From Elusimicrobiaceae bacterium (GTDB lineage Bacteria > Elusimicrobiota > Elusimicrobia > Elusimicrobiales > Elusimicrobiaceae): a stretch of DNA of 64,000 nt. The DNA lies in NCBI GenBank assembly GCA_017520185.1, contig JAFXGO010000030.1, positions 167,003 through 231,002 of the forward strand. The letters are read 5' to 3'. The translations under genes and the position numbers were made by a program. Within the stretch, counting starts at the first letter, position 1; every line of letters begins with the position of its first letter. The notes under the pieces were generated by a model that saw only the letters and a program-made list of their open reading frames with translations, was not told the DNA's origin and made no database searches. Positions 17,143-25,109 of this stretch are shown in pieces.

Positions 17143-17604
17143 ATGCAAATGGCAAAATTGATAATGTGGTTGTTTATCTGTCAGATTCCGGCTCTGGTAG
17201 GCATGGGAGCCGTGCGGGGAAACATGGATTGGTATCATGCGTTGAGCCAACCCATTTTTGCACCGCCGGATTGGACTTTTTCGGCTGTATGGGCCATTTT
17301 ATATGTGCTGTTGGGGGTGGTTGGGTATTTGATTACGCGTGACGGTATAAATTACAATAATCGCCTTACCGTTATTTTGTTTGTGGCACAGTTAGTGATT
17401 AATGCGTCTTGGACACCGATATTTTTTGGCCATCAGGAAATCGGCCTTGCATTAATCATTTTAAGCATCATGATTTTTTTAACGGTGTGGTTAATGAAAA
17501 AATTGTGGGCGCCGCAACATCAGGCCTTTTGGCTTATGCTTCCATATGGGTTGTGGTTGTGCTTTGCCTGGTGTTTAAATTATGCGATATTGGTATTAAA
17601 CTGA
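17143..17604 (+). CDS. tspO: TspO/MBR (tryptophan-rich sensory) family protein
   Basis: 153 residues with five transmembrane helices, the usual TspO size. Signatures: QPIFAPPDWTFSAVWAILY in the loop after helix 1, NASWTPIFFG, and aromatic-rich C-terminal helix 5. Family members bind porphyrins or sterols and modulate stress or pigment metabolism. A very strong ribosome site (AAAGGGGGGAGT) fixes the start. Monocistronic with its own terminator. Function in an anaerobe is unclear. Confidence 0.92.
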   Translation: MQMAKLIMWLFICQIPALVGMGAVRGNMDWYHALSQPIFAPPDWTFSAVWAILYVLLGVVGYLITRDGINYNNRLTVILFVAQLVINASWTPIFFGHQEIGLALIILSIMIFLTVWLMKKLWAPQHQAFWLMLPYGLWLCFAWCLNYAILVLN

Positions 17605-17606
17605 TG

Positions 17607-17635
17607 AAAAGGCCCTCTTAACGGAGGGCCTTTTT
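17607..17635. terminator. Bidirectional terminator
   Basis: AAAAGGCCCTC / GAGGGCCTTTTT stem-loop between tspO and the convergent small membrane protein gene. Confidence 0.88.
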
Positions 17636-17645
17636 AAGTGAAGCA

Positions 17646-17909
17646 TTATTTTTTGGTGTTTTTGTATTTACTGAATAAATCAATTCCTAATTTCATGGCT
17701 TTGTAAAAAGTACTGTCCAAAGCAGAGGAAACATTGTGCAACAGGTCAAAAGTGCTTTGTGTTTTTTCCACATTCTCTGCCGCCAATATACTCAGATACT
17801 CCACCGATTCGGCGGTTCTTTTAATTTGTAAAAGTGTCAAAACCGCGTAAATGACCAGCACCACAAAGGCGCAAACGGCAATTAATGTCATGATTTGGTA
17901 AAAGTCCAT
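17646..17909 (-). CDS. Small membrane-anchored protein, DUF948-like
   Basis: 87 residues: one N-terminal transmembrane helix (about 5-27) followed by an amphipathic, probably coiled-coil segment (RTAESVEYLSILAAENVEKTQ) and a basic tail. The pattern resembles short DUF948/YtxH-type proteins, but the match is by shape only. GGGGGTAGAG ribosome site. Stands alone between tspO and the TPR gene. Confidence 0.6.
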   Translation of the reverse strand: MDFYQIMTLIAVCAFVVLVIYAVLTLLQIKRTAESVEYLSILAAENVEKTQSTFDLLHNVSSALDSTFYKAMKLGIDLFSKYKNTKK

Positions 17910-17999
17910 ATTCTCTACCCCCTTTTTCTTTCATTAAACAAGTTTACGGGATTTTGGTCAAGGCAAAAATAGGATTAAAAAGGTATAAAACGCTTGATC

Positions 18000-18899
18000 T
18001 TATTTTTGCGGCAATTCCACAAAAGTGACAGATCGTCCGTTTATAGAAGTGATCATGGCCTTGTGCCCGCTTTTTAATTGAACGCGCATTTGCGGTGTCC
18101 CTTCGGCAATTTGATCCAACAAGAGATTTTGCAGATAACCGATATGATCTAATATCTTTTGGTCTTTCGGATTTAAAAACAGAACTTGTTGATAATCTTC
18201 CAATGCTCCTATTAAATCGTTCATCTTCTTTTTGATGTCTGCACGCATACCATAACAAATCGGCTGATTGGGGGCTTTTTCAACGGCTTTGTCTGTGCAG
18301 TTTAAAGCCTCCTGATATCTTTTTTGCAAATAATAAATTTCTCCCATATCCAAAAAGCCCCCGATGTAATTTGGATTTGTTTCTACGGATTTTTGATAAT
18401 CTTGCAAAGAACCCTCTATATCTTTCAGCCCGCGTTTTGATGCAGCTCTTTGGGCATAATAAATTTCTCTTGCACTTTCTCCGGCCAAAGTAATGGCTTG
18501 TGTGCAATCTTCCACCGCTTCTTGATACATTTCCAACAAATGATATATGCATGCTCTTTTATAATATAGTTCGGGCTCTTTTTCGCATACGGCAATCGCG
18601 CGGGAATATCCTTGCAAGGCCAAATCATAATTTCCCAATACTTCGTTGGCATATCCCCATAATTGATGAGGCTCCGGATTAAGCGGGGCTAACGCAGATG
18701 CTTGCTGAAGCAGAGTTTCAAACGAAGTTTTGCATAAGTCTTGCGGTTCGGATTTGTTCCATAGAATAACTGCTTTTAAATAATAAAATTGTGCCGTTTC
18801 GGGATAAATTTGCAATGCCTTGTGGCAAAGTTGTAAGGCTTTATCTAAATCGTTTTCCATTAATTTTTCAATTTCAGAAATATAATTCTGTTCGGACAT
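18000..18899 (-). CDS. Tetratricopeptide-repeat protein
   Basis: 299 residues with about six TPR units between residues 20 and 255 (for example LWGYANEVLGNYDLALQGYSRAI, ELYYKRACIYHLLEMYQEAVEDC, LDMGEIYYLQKRYQEALNC). A final ~35 residues of beta character (MRVQLKSGHKAMITSINGRSVTFVELP) look like a small added domain. No signal peptide, so cytoplasmic; probably a protein-protein scaffold. CGGAG ribosome site. No partner can be inferred from neighbours. Confidence 0.85.
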   Translation of the reverse strand: MSEQNYISEIEKLMENDLDKALQLCHKALQIYPETAQFYYLKAVILWNKSEPQDLCKTSFETLLQQASALAPLNPEPHQLWGYANEVLGNYDLALQGYSRAIAVCEKEPELYYKRACIYHLLEMYQEAVEDCTQAITLAGESAREIYYAQRAASKRGLKDIEGSLQDYQKSVETNPNYIGGFLDMGEIYYLQKRYQEALNCTDKAVEKAPNQPICYGMRADIKKKMNDLIGALEDYQQVLFLNPKDQKILDHIGYLQNLLLDQIAEGTPQMRVQLKSGHKAMITSINGRSVTFVELPQK

Positions 18900-19213
18900 T
18901 TTCTGTTTCTCCGTAAAATTTATTTTTCGATTTATATATAAGGGGCATTGTATAAAATTTCCATAAAAAAAGAAAAACTTGACAGGAGGCTAAAATAAAT
19001 AGTAAAAATTCTTAATAAGAGAAAAAAGAGAACATATATTTTAATTTTTTGAAGGAAATTAAAATCTGATTTCTCCGACGGTAAAAAATAAAAAATAGTT
19101 GCCCGAAAAAAATGTTTTTAGACGTGATTTGCATTTTTGCTTTTATTATGTAAAAATTTTATTGTCGCAGTTTTTTCAAACTTTGCGACCACTCAACTCA
19201 CAGGAAATAGATC
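18900..19213. promoter_or_regulatory. Divergent intergenic region upstream of nrdD
   Basis: 314 bp, A/T-rich. It holds a possible promoter (TTGACA at about 18979 followed by AT-rich sequence) and, 24 bp before nrdD, the inverted repeat at 19164-19189. No NrdR-type box pair was recognised by eye. No coding sequence is seen. Confidence 0.4.
19164..19189. repeat. Inverted repeat before nrdD
   Basis: GTCGCA-GTTT ... AAAC-TT-TGCGAC forms a 10-bp interrupted dyad directly in front of the nrdD ribosome site (CAGGAAATAG). It could be an operator or a 5' UTR hairpin; it is not followed by a T-run, so it is not a terminator. Confidence 0.55.
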
Positions 19214-21274
19214 ATGGAAAACGTAGAAGTAATTACTAATATCGTCAAAAGAGACGGTACTATCCAACAATTTGATTCTAAAAAAATTACCAAAGCCATT
19301 GCTAAAGCTGGGGAAGTGACGGGCGAATTTGATATTGAAACGGCTAAAAAACTAACCATTCGTGCCATCAATATTATTCAACAACTTTATTCCGACACGA
19401 CCCCTAACGTAGAAAACGTACAAGACATTGTGGAAGATGTATTGTTGACATCCAATTATCACAAAACGGCCAAAGCCTATATTTTGTACCGAGACCAGCA
19501 TGCACGTATCCGTGAGATTTCCTCTAAATTTAACGTGGACCTGGTGGACCAATATTTGCAACAGTTGGACTGGCAAGTAAAAGAAAACAGCAATATGGGT
19601 TATTCTTTACAGGGGCTCAATAACTATATTTCCTCTGAAGTGAGCAAAATTTATTGGCTTAATAAAATTTATCCGGAAAAAGTCAAACGCATGCATAGCG
19701 AAGGCGATATTCACTTGCATGATTTGGGTTTGTTAGGTGCCTATTGTGTGGGTTGGGATTTGCAAGATTTATTGTTAAACGGTTTTACCGGTGTAGTGGG
19801 CAAAGCCGAAAGTAAGCCTGCCAAGCACTTCCGCACGGCTTTAGGCCAAGTGGTCAATTTCTTTTATACCTTGCAAGGCGAAAGTGCCGGTGCACAGGCA
19901 TTCTCCAACTTTGATACTTTGTTGGCTCCGTTTATTTATTATGACGGATTAACCTATGAAGAAGTAAAACAAGCCTTACAAGAATTTTTGTTTAACGTAA
20001 ACGTGCCGACCCGCGTGGGTTTCCAAACGCCGTTTACCAACTTAACTTTAGATTTGAATGTTCCTTCTTATTATAAAGATCAGCCGGTAATTATCGGCGG
20101 AAAATTGATGGACAAAACATACAAAGAGTTCCAAAACGAAATGGACCTCTTGAACCGCGCTTTCTGCGAAGTGATGCTTGCCGGTGACGCCAAAGGCCGT
20201 GTGTTTACGTTCCCGATTCCGACCTACAACATTACCAAAGATTTTGATTGGGATAACCCGAAATTGACCCCGTTATGGGAAATGACGGCTAAGTATGGTA
20301 TTCCGTATTTTGCCAACTTTATCAACTCGGATATGAACCCCGAAGATGCTCGTTCCATGTGTTGCCGTTTGCGTATTGATAACCGCGAATTGCGCAAACG
20401 CGGAGGCGGCTTGTTCGGTTCTGCTCCGTTAACGGGTTCTGTGGGTGTGGTGACAATCAACTTGCCACGCTTGGGGTATTTATCTCAAAATGAAGAAGAA
20501 TTCTTCAAAAACTTATTAGACCGCATGGAAACGGCCAGAGAAAGTTTGGAAATCAAACGTAAAGTCATTGAACGTTTCACGGCGGCTAACTTGTACCCGT
20601 ATATGAGCTTCTATTTACGCAGCGTCAAAGAACGCTTTGGCAAATATTGGACCAATCACTTCTCCACCATTGGTTTGGTGGGCTTGAACGAAGCCGCCAT
20701 CAATCTTTTTGGAGAGGATATCGGAACGGAAAAAGGACGTGCTTTTGCTGAAAAAGTACTGACCTTTATGCGCGAGACATTGGTTCGTTTCCAAGAAGAA
20801 ACGGGTAATAATTACAATTTGGAAGCCACCCCGGCCGAAGGTACCTCCTACCGTTTGGCCAGATTGGATAAAGAACATTATCCGGAAATTATTTGTGCCG
20901 ATGAGTCCATGTATAAACAAGGCCACCCGCCTTTTTATACCAACTCTTCCCAGCTTCCGGTCAATTACACCGATGATGTATTTGAAATGTTAGACCTGCA
21001 AAGTTCCATTCAGGCTAAATATACCGGTGGTACGGTGCAACATATTTTCACGGGTGAGCGTATCAAAGATTTAGAAGCCATGAAGAAGTTTATCAAAACC
21101 GTCTGCGAAAGATATGTTTTGCCATACTTCTCCATCACACCTACGTTTAGCGTCTGTCCTAAATGCGGATACATTGAGGGGGAACATTTTGAATGCCCGA
21201 AATGTAAGTCCGAACGGATGCAGGAGTTGGAACGTCAGGTCCGTTTATTAGAAGAGCAACTTTATAGCAAATAA
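19214..21274 (+). CDS. nrdD: Anaerobic (class III) ribonucleoside-triphosphate reductase, large part without glycyl-radical domain
   Basis: 686 residues. Reduces NTPs to dNTPs under anoxia by a glycyl-radical mechanism. It has an N-terminal ATP-cone (about 8-95), the ten-stranded barrel, and a C-terminal zinc ribbon (CPKCGY...HFECPKCKSE, about 650-668). Normally the zinc site is followed in the same chain by the RVxGY glycyl-radical loop. Here the chain instead ends in a short charged helix (QELERQVRLLEEQLYSK), and the radical loop is on the next gene. NrdG, the activase, follows. The three together should make the working enzyme. Confidence 0.94.
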   Translation: MENVEVITNIVKRDGTIQQFDSKKITKAIAKAGEVTGEFDIETAKKLTIRAINIIQQLYSDTTPNVENVQDIVEDVLLTSNYHKTAKAYILYRDQHARIREISSKFNVDLVDQYLQQLDWQVKENSNMGYSLQGLNNYISSEVSKIYWLNKIYPEKVKRMHSEGDIHLHDLGLLGAYCVGWDLQDLLLNGFTGVVGKAESKPAKHFRTALGQVVNFFYTLQGESAGAQAFSNFDTLLAPFIYYDGLTYEEVKQALQEFLFNVNVPTRVGFQTPFTNLTLDLNVPSYYKDQPVIIGGKLMDKTYKEFQNEMDLLNRAFCEVMLAGDAKGRVFTFPIPTYNITKDFDWDNPKLTPLWEMTAKYGIPYFANFINSDMNPEDARSMCCRLRIDNRELRKRGGGLFGSAPLTGSVGVVTINLPRLGYLSQNEEEFFKNLLDRMETARESLEIKRKVIERFTAANLYPYMSFYLRSVKERFGKYWTNHFSTIGLVGLNEAAINLFGEDIGTEKGRAFAEKVLTFMRETLVRFQEETGNNYNLEATPAEGTSYRLARLDKEHYPEIICADESMYKQGHPPFYTNSSQLPVNYTDDVFEMLDLQSSIQAKYTGGTVQHIFTGERIKDLEAMKKFIKTVCERYVLPYFSITPTFSVCPKCGYIEGEHFECPKCKSERMQELERQVRLLEEQLYSK

Positions 21275-21297
21275 TCTATAGTTATTGCTTAAAAGTC

Positions 21298-21330
21298 CCT
21301 TTTTAGGGTTAGTGTCTAACCCTTAAAAAG
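21298..21330 (+). other. Intercistronic hairpin between nrdD and the glycyl-radical gene
   Basis: CTTTTTAGGGTTAG / CTAACCCTTAAAAAG forms a ~13-bp stem with a 3-nt loop. It is followed by CAGTTC rather than a T-run, so it is a poor terminator and a better candidate for mRNA processing or stability control. Confidence 0.7.
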
Positions 21331-21332
21331 CA

Positions 21333-21379
21333 GTTCGGCTTTGTGTCATAAATGCTAAAATATGGATGTTCTGCCGAAC
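21333..21379 (+). other. Second intercistronic inverted repeat (GTTCGGC...GCCGAAC)
   Basis: A perfect 7-bp dyad enclosing a 33-nt A/U-rich loop, ending 26 nt before the small gene's start codon. Together with the preceding hairpin it makes the 131-bp spacer strongly structured, possibly setting the ratio of NrdD to the glycyl-radical subunit. Confidence 0.55.
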
Positions 21380-21405
21380 AGAAGTAAAAGTCTAGGAGAG
21401 TTCCC

Positions 21406-21612
21406 ATGACCGCTGAAGAAAGAAAAATTGTTGAAAATAAAATCTCTGAATTAAAGAAACAAATGGCCGATGTGCACGGTTCTAAATGTGAAGTTTATTC
21501 CCGTGTGGTCGGATATCTCCGCCCGGTGCAAAACTGGAACAAAGGTAAAAGAGAAGAATTTACCATGCGTAAGACCATGACCAATGTGGATTCTTGCTCT
21601 TGCGGTTGCTAA
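21406..21612 (+). CDS. Stand-alone glycyl-radical domain of class III ribonucleotide reductase
   Basis: 68 residues. The core SRVVGYLRPVQNWNKGK matches the C-terminal glycyl-radical loop of NrdD enzymes, with the radical Gly36 in RVVGY. An N-terminal helix (about 3-22) could dock to the helical tail of the separate NrdD. The C-terminus is SCSCGC, three cysteines (64, 66, 68) that may act as a redox or metal site. AGGAGAG ribosome site. It lies between nrdD and nrdG on the same strand. This is comparable in principle to GrcA, which replaces the radical domain of pyruvate formate-lyase, but here it appears to be the only copy in the locus. Confidence 0.88.
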   Translation: MTAEERKIVENKISELKKQMADVHGSKCEVYSRVVGYLRPVQNWNKGKREEFTMRKTMTNVDSCSCGC

Positions 21613-21634
21613 CTTTTTACGTTTTTAGCCTGAT

Positions 21635-22255
21635 ATGAAGATTGGGGGTTTGATTAAGTTTACGTTGATTGACTATCCGGGCCATGTGGCGGCGGTGGTG
21701 TTTACGCAGGGCTGCAACTTTCGGTGTCGGTATTGTCATAATCCGGAACTTGTCTACCCCCATCTTTTACAATCATCCGTTCCCAAAGAGGATATCCTTT
21801 CTTTTTTGCGTAAACGCAAAGGTACGTTGGAAGGGTTGGTGATTACCGGTGGAGAGCCCGTCTTGCAAGCGGGATTAATTGATTTTATGGCAGAAGTAAA
21901 AGCCTTAGGATATAAAATCAAGTTAGATACCAACGGTACCAGGCCGGAAGTATTACAAGAAGCTTTAGACAGACAATTGGTGGATTTTGTGGCGATGGAT
22001 TTAAAAGCGCCGCTAGAGAAGTACTCTTTAATTACAGCAGTGGAGTTCGACCCGAAGATTATCCGAAAAAGTATGGATATGATTATGGCTTCAGGTGTGC
22101 CGTATGAGTTTCGCACGACTTATGACAAAGAAGTGCTGACGGATGCAGATATCCAGGCCATTTCCGACAGTGTCGGAGGGAAGAACTATCGTGTGCAGGA
22201 GTGTTTACCGGTAAAAGAGAAGTCGGCTTTAAAAGTCCTGCACGGTGAAGTGTAA
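21635..22255 (+). CDS. nrdG: Anaerobic RNR activating protein, radical SAM
   Basis: 206 residues. Uses S-adenosylmethionine and a [4Fe-4S] cluster to generate the glycyl radical. Cluster motif CNFRCRYCHNP near residue 27, followed by VITGGEPVLQ (SAM-binding GGE) and KLDTNG. Slightly longer than E. coli NrdG (~154) and of the NrdG2/YjjW-like length common outside Enterobacteria. It starts 22 bp after the glycyl-radical gene, whose product is presumably its direct substrate. A terminator follows. Confidence 0.93.
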   Translation: MKIGGLIKFTLIDYPGHVAAVVFTQGCNFRCRYCHNPELVYPHLLQSSVPKEDILSFLRKRKGTLEGLVITGGEPVLQAGLIDFMAEVKALGYKIKLDTNGTRPEVLQEALDRQLVDFVAMDLKAPLEKYSLITAVEFDPKIIRKSMDMIMASGVPYEFRTTYDKEVLTDADIQAISDSVGGKNYRVQECLPVKEKSALKVLHGEV

Positions 22256-22288
22256 ACTGAAATCTTACCATAAGATCTGGCAAATTTA

Positions 22289-22316
22289 AACCGTTCCGAA
22301 AGGAGCGGTTTTTTAT
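22289..22316 (+). terminator. Terminator of the nrdD-nrdG operon
   Basis: AACCGTTCC / GGAGCGGTT stem, GAAA loop, then TTTTATTATT. Confidence 0.88.
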
Positions 22317-22448
22317 TATTTTAAGGAAAAACAGCTTGGCAACAAAGTAAAAACTCCTCATCTAAAAGATATCTTTTAAAATTATTAAAAGTTCTTCTTC
22401 GTCAGATTAAAACATTTGGAAAATGATAGGGAATTTCTGGGATTGGTA

Positions 22449-22628
22449 AAAAATCAAAAACCCGCGGTGGGGGTTGTCCGCGGGTCTAATTCCGGTTTTT
22501 CCGAGCGTTGGAGATACGCTTGGAAAAATCAGGGGGATACCAGTTTCTCCTCATCAGAAAACTCATCTCCCTCTGCCTTATGCCTTGCCCGAGCGGGCAA
22601 GTCCCCCAAGGCCAGAAATCTTTGCTAT
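22449..22628 (-). ncRNA. Candidate structured small RNA 1 (~180 nt)
   Basis: No protein is convincing here. On the minus strand TTGCAG-17 bp-TATAAT (22657-22662 and 22635-22640) predicts a start near 22628, and a strong terminator (GACCCGCGG...CCGCGGGTTTTT) ends the transcript near 22450. Within it are four stems: CUUGCCC/GGGCAAG inside GCCUU/AAGGC; the hairpin shared with the second RNA (22528-22577); UUUUUCC-AGCGU/ACGCU-GGAAAAA; and the terminator. The shared hairpin has the loop CUGAUGAGGA. Not tmRNA, SRP, RNase P or 6S by their known landmarks. Several GGA triplets in loops would fit a CsrA-type sponge, but that is inference. Confidence 0.7.
22461..22484 (-). terminator. Terminator of small RNA 1
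   Basis: CCCGCGG / CCGCGGG stem with T-runs (TTTTTGATTTTTT) on the minus strand. Confidence 0.85.
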
Positions 22629-22754
22629 ACCACTATTATAAAGGGTTTATAATCCATCTGCAAGCCCTAAAAAGTAATTAGATGAGAGAAAGTGTCCGTC
22701 GGTTTGCTGACTTCGTTTTTTTCGGAAAAACTTTATATGTAGATTAAAGAAGAA

Positions 22755-22785
22755 AAAACAGCCGAAAATATTTTCGGCTGTTTTT
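22755..22785. terminator. Bidirectional terminator, serving the rluD operon
   Basis: AAAAACAGCCGAAAA / TTTTCGGCTGTTTTT, a perfect long stem just downstream of the minus-strand rluD gene. Confidence 0.88.
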
Positions 22786-22800
22786 AAATCAAAGAATCTG

Positions 22801-23712
22801 CTATTTCCCTTCCGTGACCCGTTTCCAAGCGTTTTCAAAGTCTGTGGGAACAGGAGCCTCAAATTTCATAGAACGTCCGTTTAAGGGGTGTTTAAACTCT
22901 AAACGGCGTGCATGTAGCATCAGTCTGTCGGCTGTTGCACCTTTATACAACCAATCTCCCAGTACAGGATAGCCCAGCCAACTTAAATGTACGCGTAATT
23001 GATTAGTGCGCCCCGTACGCGGGAAAAGCTCTACGTAGGTAAATCCGTTTTTGCGCTCTAATACATGATAATCGGTAATCGCTTCGCGGCCGACATCAGA
23101 GGCTTTTATTTTGCCACCTGCTACACGCCCGATAGGTACATCAATCGTGCCGTTATCATCGGGGATTAATCCACAAGCAATAGAGTGGTATGTTTTGTTG
23201 ACTTGGCGACTGGCAAAAAGTTCCACCATTGCCTCTTGAAATTCTTGATTTTTGGCAATAAGCATTACGCCGCTGGTTTCGCGGTCCAAGCGGTGTACCA
23301 AACCCGCGCGGTCTATATTTGAGTCAAAACCTTTTGGCGGATTGGCTAAAATGATAGAAACCAATGTTTCTTCAGAGGCGAAAACAGCTTCCGGATTTTC
23401 TTCCCAAATGGGACTTTGCGGATGTACCAACATACCGGCAGGTTTATTGATGACAAAATAATCTTTTCCGTCTGCAATAATCAAATCTGACAGTTTACTT
23501 TTGTGGTCTTGTGCGCAAGGCATTTCTATTTCCACTCTTTCTCCTTCTTGCAAAGGCCAAGATGGTTTTACGTTTTTTCCATTGACGGTAATTTTGCCGT
23601 CTTTAATCATTTTTTGCACCAAAGCACGCGAAAACTCAGGCAATTCGTCTGTCGCAAAAACATCTAAACGTTTGGAATAACCGACAAAATCTAAAATTTT
23701 TTTCTCAGCCAT
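22801..23712 (-). CDS. rluD: RluD-type 23S rRNA pseudouridine synthase
   Basis: 303 residues: N-terminal S4-like RNA-binding domain (about 15-75) and a pseudouridine synthase domain with the catalytic Asp in VHRLDRETSGVMLIAK (about 140-155), then LFPRTGRTNQLRVHL. Isomerises uridines in helix 69 or similar of 23S rRNA. RluA/RluC/RluD subgroups cannot be fully separated by eye; length and S4 domain favour RluD/RluC. The start overlaps the end of lgt by 8 bp, placing it last in a minus-strand operon (eno-ftsB-MBL-lgt-rluD). Confidence 0.9.
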   Translation of the reverse strand: MAEKKILDFVGYSKRLDVFATDELPEFSRALVQKMIKDGKITVNGKNVKPSWPLQEGERVEIEMPCAQDHKSKLSDLIIADGKDYFVINKPAGMLVHPQSPIWEENPEAVFASEETLVSIILANPPKGFDSNIDRAGLVHRLDRETSGVMLIAKNQEFQEAMVELFASRQVNKTYHSIACGLIPDDNGTIDVPIGRVAGGKIKASDVGREAITDYHVLERKNGFTYVELFPRTGRTNQLRVHLSWLGYPVLGDWLYKGATADRLMLHARRLEFKHPLNGRSMKFEAPVPTDFENAWKRVTEGK

Positions 23713-24490
23713 TTTTTTTATCCTTTTTTAAAAATATCCATACGCAAATCACCAGCAAAACTGCCGTAGCGGAAATCAACTGTGAGGGGGAGAGCCCCAG
23801 CCAGAATCCTCCGCGAAAGTCCCCGCGGAAAAACTCTATCACAAAGCGTATCGTGCAGTATCCCACAATATAAGCGGCCAATACTCCGCCGTTTTTATGC
23901 GGTTTTTTATAATAATGTTGTAATATAAAAAATAAAATCAAATTGGCCACCACTTCATAGAGTTGAGTGGGGTGTAAAGGCGTGGCTTGAAACTGGGGGG
24001 GAACTAAAGTGTGCGGATGGGTAAAACTTACGCCCCAAGGCATTTGGGTCGGTTTTCCGAAACAACAACCGGCCAAAAAACAGCCGATGCGTCCGATAGC
24101 ATGCCCTAAGGGTAAACCCACCACAAAAAAATCAGCCGTTTTTAAGATGGGCAGATTCTTTTTTTTCATGTAATAGTACAGAGAAATCATGGCTGTTATG
24201 GCCCCGCCCAAGAAAACAAACCCGTAGCGGAAATTTTGGATAATGTATAATAGCCGCTCTGTAGTAGTGGCACCCATTTCTTGCCAAGATAACAATATAT
24301 ACAAAATCTTACTGCCGGCCAAAGCCCCCACAAAGGCAATGAAAATAAGATTCCAAAAAGTATCTTTATCTAACTTGATAAAATGCAGGCGCTTGAAAAG
24401 ATAAAAAGAGGCAATCATATAGGCCAGTGCGGTCATTAAACCGTAGCTGGCAAATTCAAAAGAGCCTATTTTAAAAAGAATGGGGTGCAT
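23705..24490 (-). CDS. lgt: Prolipoprotein diacylglyceryl transferase
   Basis: 261-residue inner-membrane enzyme with about seven hydrophobic segments; it transfers diacylglycerol from phosphatidylglycerol to the lipobox cysteine of prolipoproteins. The signature is HAIGRIGCFLAGCCFGKPT (variant of the Lgt motif HxxGRxxNF), followed by HPTQLYE. Substrates are present in this window: three small lipoproteins with Cys17. The start overlaps the metallo-hydrolase stop by 1 bp. Confidence 0.93.
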   Translation of the reverse strand: MHPILFKIGSFEFASYGLMTALAYMIASFYLFKRLHFIKLDKDTFWNLIFIAFVGALAGSKILYILLSWQEMGATTTERLLYIIQNFRYGFVFLGGAITAMISLYYYMKKKNLPILKTADFFVVGLPLGHAIGRIGCFLAGCCFGKPTQMPWGVSFTHPHTLVPPQFQATPLHPTQLYEVVANLILFFILQHYYKKPHKNGGVLAAYIVGYCTIRFVIEFFRGDFRGGFWLGLSPSQLISATAVLLVICVWIFLKKDKKNG

Positions 24491-25101
24491 TACTGTATTA
24501 CCTTTTCATCTTTGATGGCATTTCTCATAAAAGGGTTATGAATGCGTTCATAACCGATATAACTGGAGCATTTTCCACCGTAGCTATGTCCTGCAAAAAT
24601 CTGTGTGTCTTCCGGCAGTTTGGAAAGATTGAGTAAACTTTTACGCATTTGGCGCGGATCAGAAGAGGGCAAATCTACTCTGCCGCAAGCTCCCGGAAAA
24701 AGGGTGTCTCCTGTAAAAAGGACATTGCCGATTTGCAGACAAACACAACCGGCCGTATGTCCGGGTGTTGGAATAATATGAATATCAAAGTGGCCGATTT
24801 TTACATTTTGTTCCCCATTATAGGTATGCAACACTTCTTGTGGCAATCCGCTTAAAGCTGTATCTTGTTCTTGTAAATAAGCCTTTAATCCATGATTTCG
24901 AAGCAAGGTTTCGCAGTCGCGCACGTGGTCGAAATGTCCATGCGTAAAAAAGACCGCCAAGAGGCTTAAGTCTTTTGTTTTTAAGGTATGTTCTATAAAA
25001 TTCATATCCCACGCAGGGTCTATTAAAATGGCTTCTTTTCCTTGCGTGAGCAAATAAGTACAGTTGGCCATAGGGCCTAATTCCAAGACATCAATATTCA
25101 T
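24490..25101 (-). CDS. Metallo-beta-lactamase-fold hydrolase (glyoxalase II-like)
   Basis: 203 residues, single domain. Metal ligands in THGHFDHVRD, a later PTPGHTAGCVCL, a GDTLFPGACGR segment with the bridging Asp, and AGHSYGG. The family includes hydroxyacylglutathione hydrolases and persulfide dioxygenases; the short form lacking the GloB C-terminal domain is of unspecified substrate. Cytoplasmic. Translationally coupled to lgt. Confidence 0.85.
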   Translation of the reverse strand: MNIDVLELGPMANCTYLLTQGKEAILIDPAWDMNFIEHTLKTKDLSLLAVFFTHGHFDHVRDCETLLRNHGLKAYLQEQDTALSGLPQEVLHTYNGEQNVKIGHFDIHIIPTPGHTAGCVCLQIGNVLFTGDTLFPGACGRVDLPSSDPRQMRKSLLNLSKLPEDTQIFAGHSYGGKCSSYIGYERIHNPFMRNAIKDEKVIQ

Positions 25102-25109
25102 AAATGTTC

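Noticed and set aside
22528..22577. Hammerhead-like core (CTGATGA...GAAAC) in small RNA 1
   Set aside because: The second RNA has CTGGTGA and ACAAAC at the same positions and keeps the hairpin pairing instead, so the resemblance is coincidental; stem II is also missing.
22449..22628. 6S RNA, tmRNA, SRP RNA or RNase P RNA
   Set aside because: No long single rod with a central bubble (6S), no tag frame or tRNA-like ends, no GGAAG-type SRP loop, too short for RNase P; and two related copies occur.
22416..22652. 78-residue plus-strand frame over small RNA 1
   Set aside because: It lies antisense across a terminator and structured RNA, has no ribosome site, and its protein has no recognisable features.
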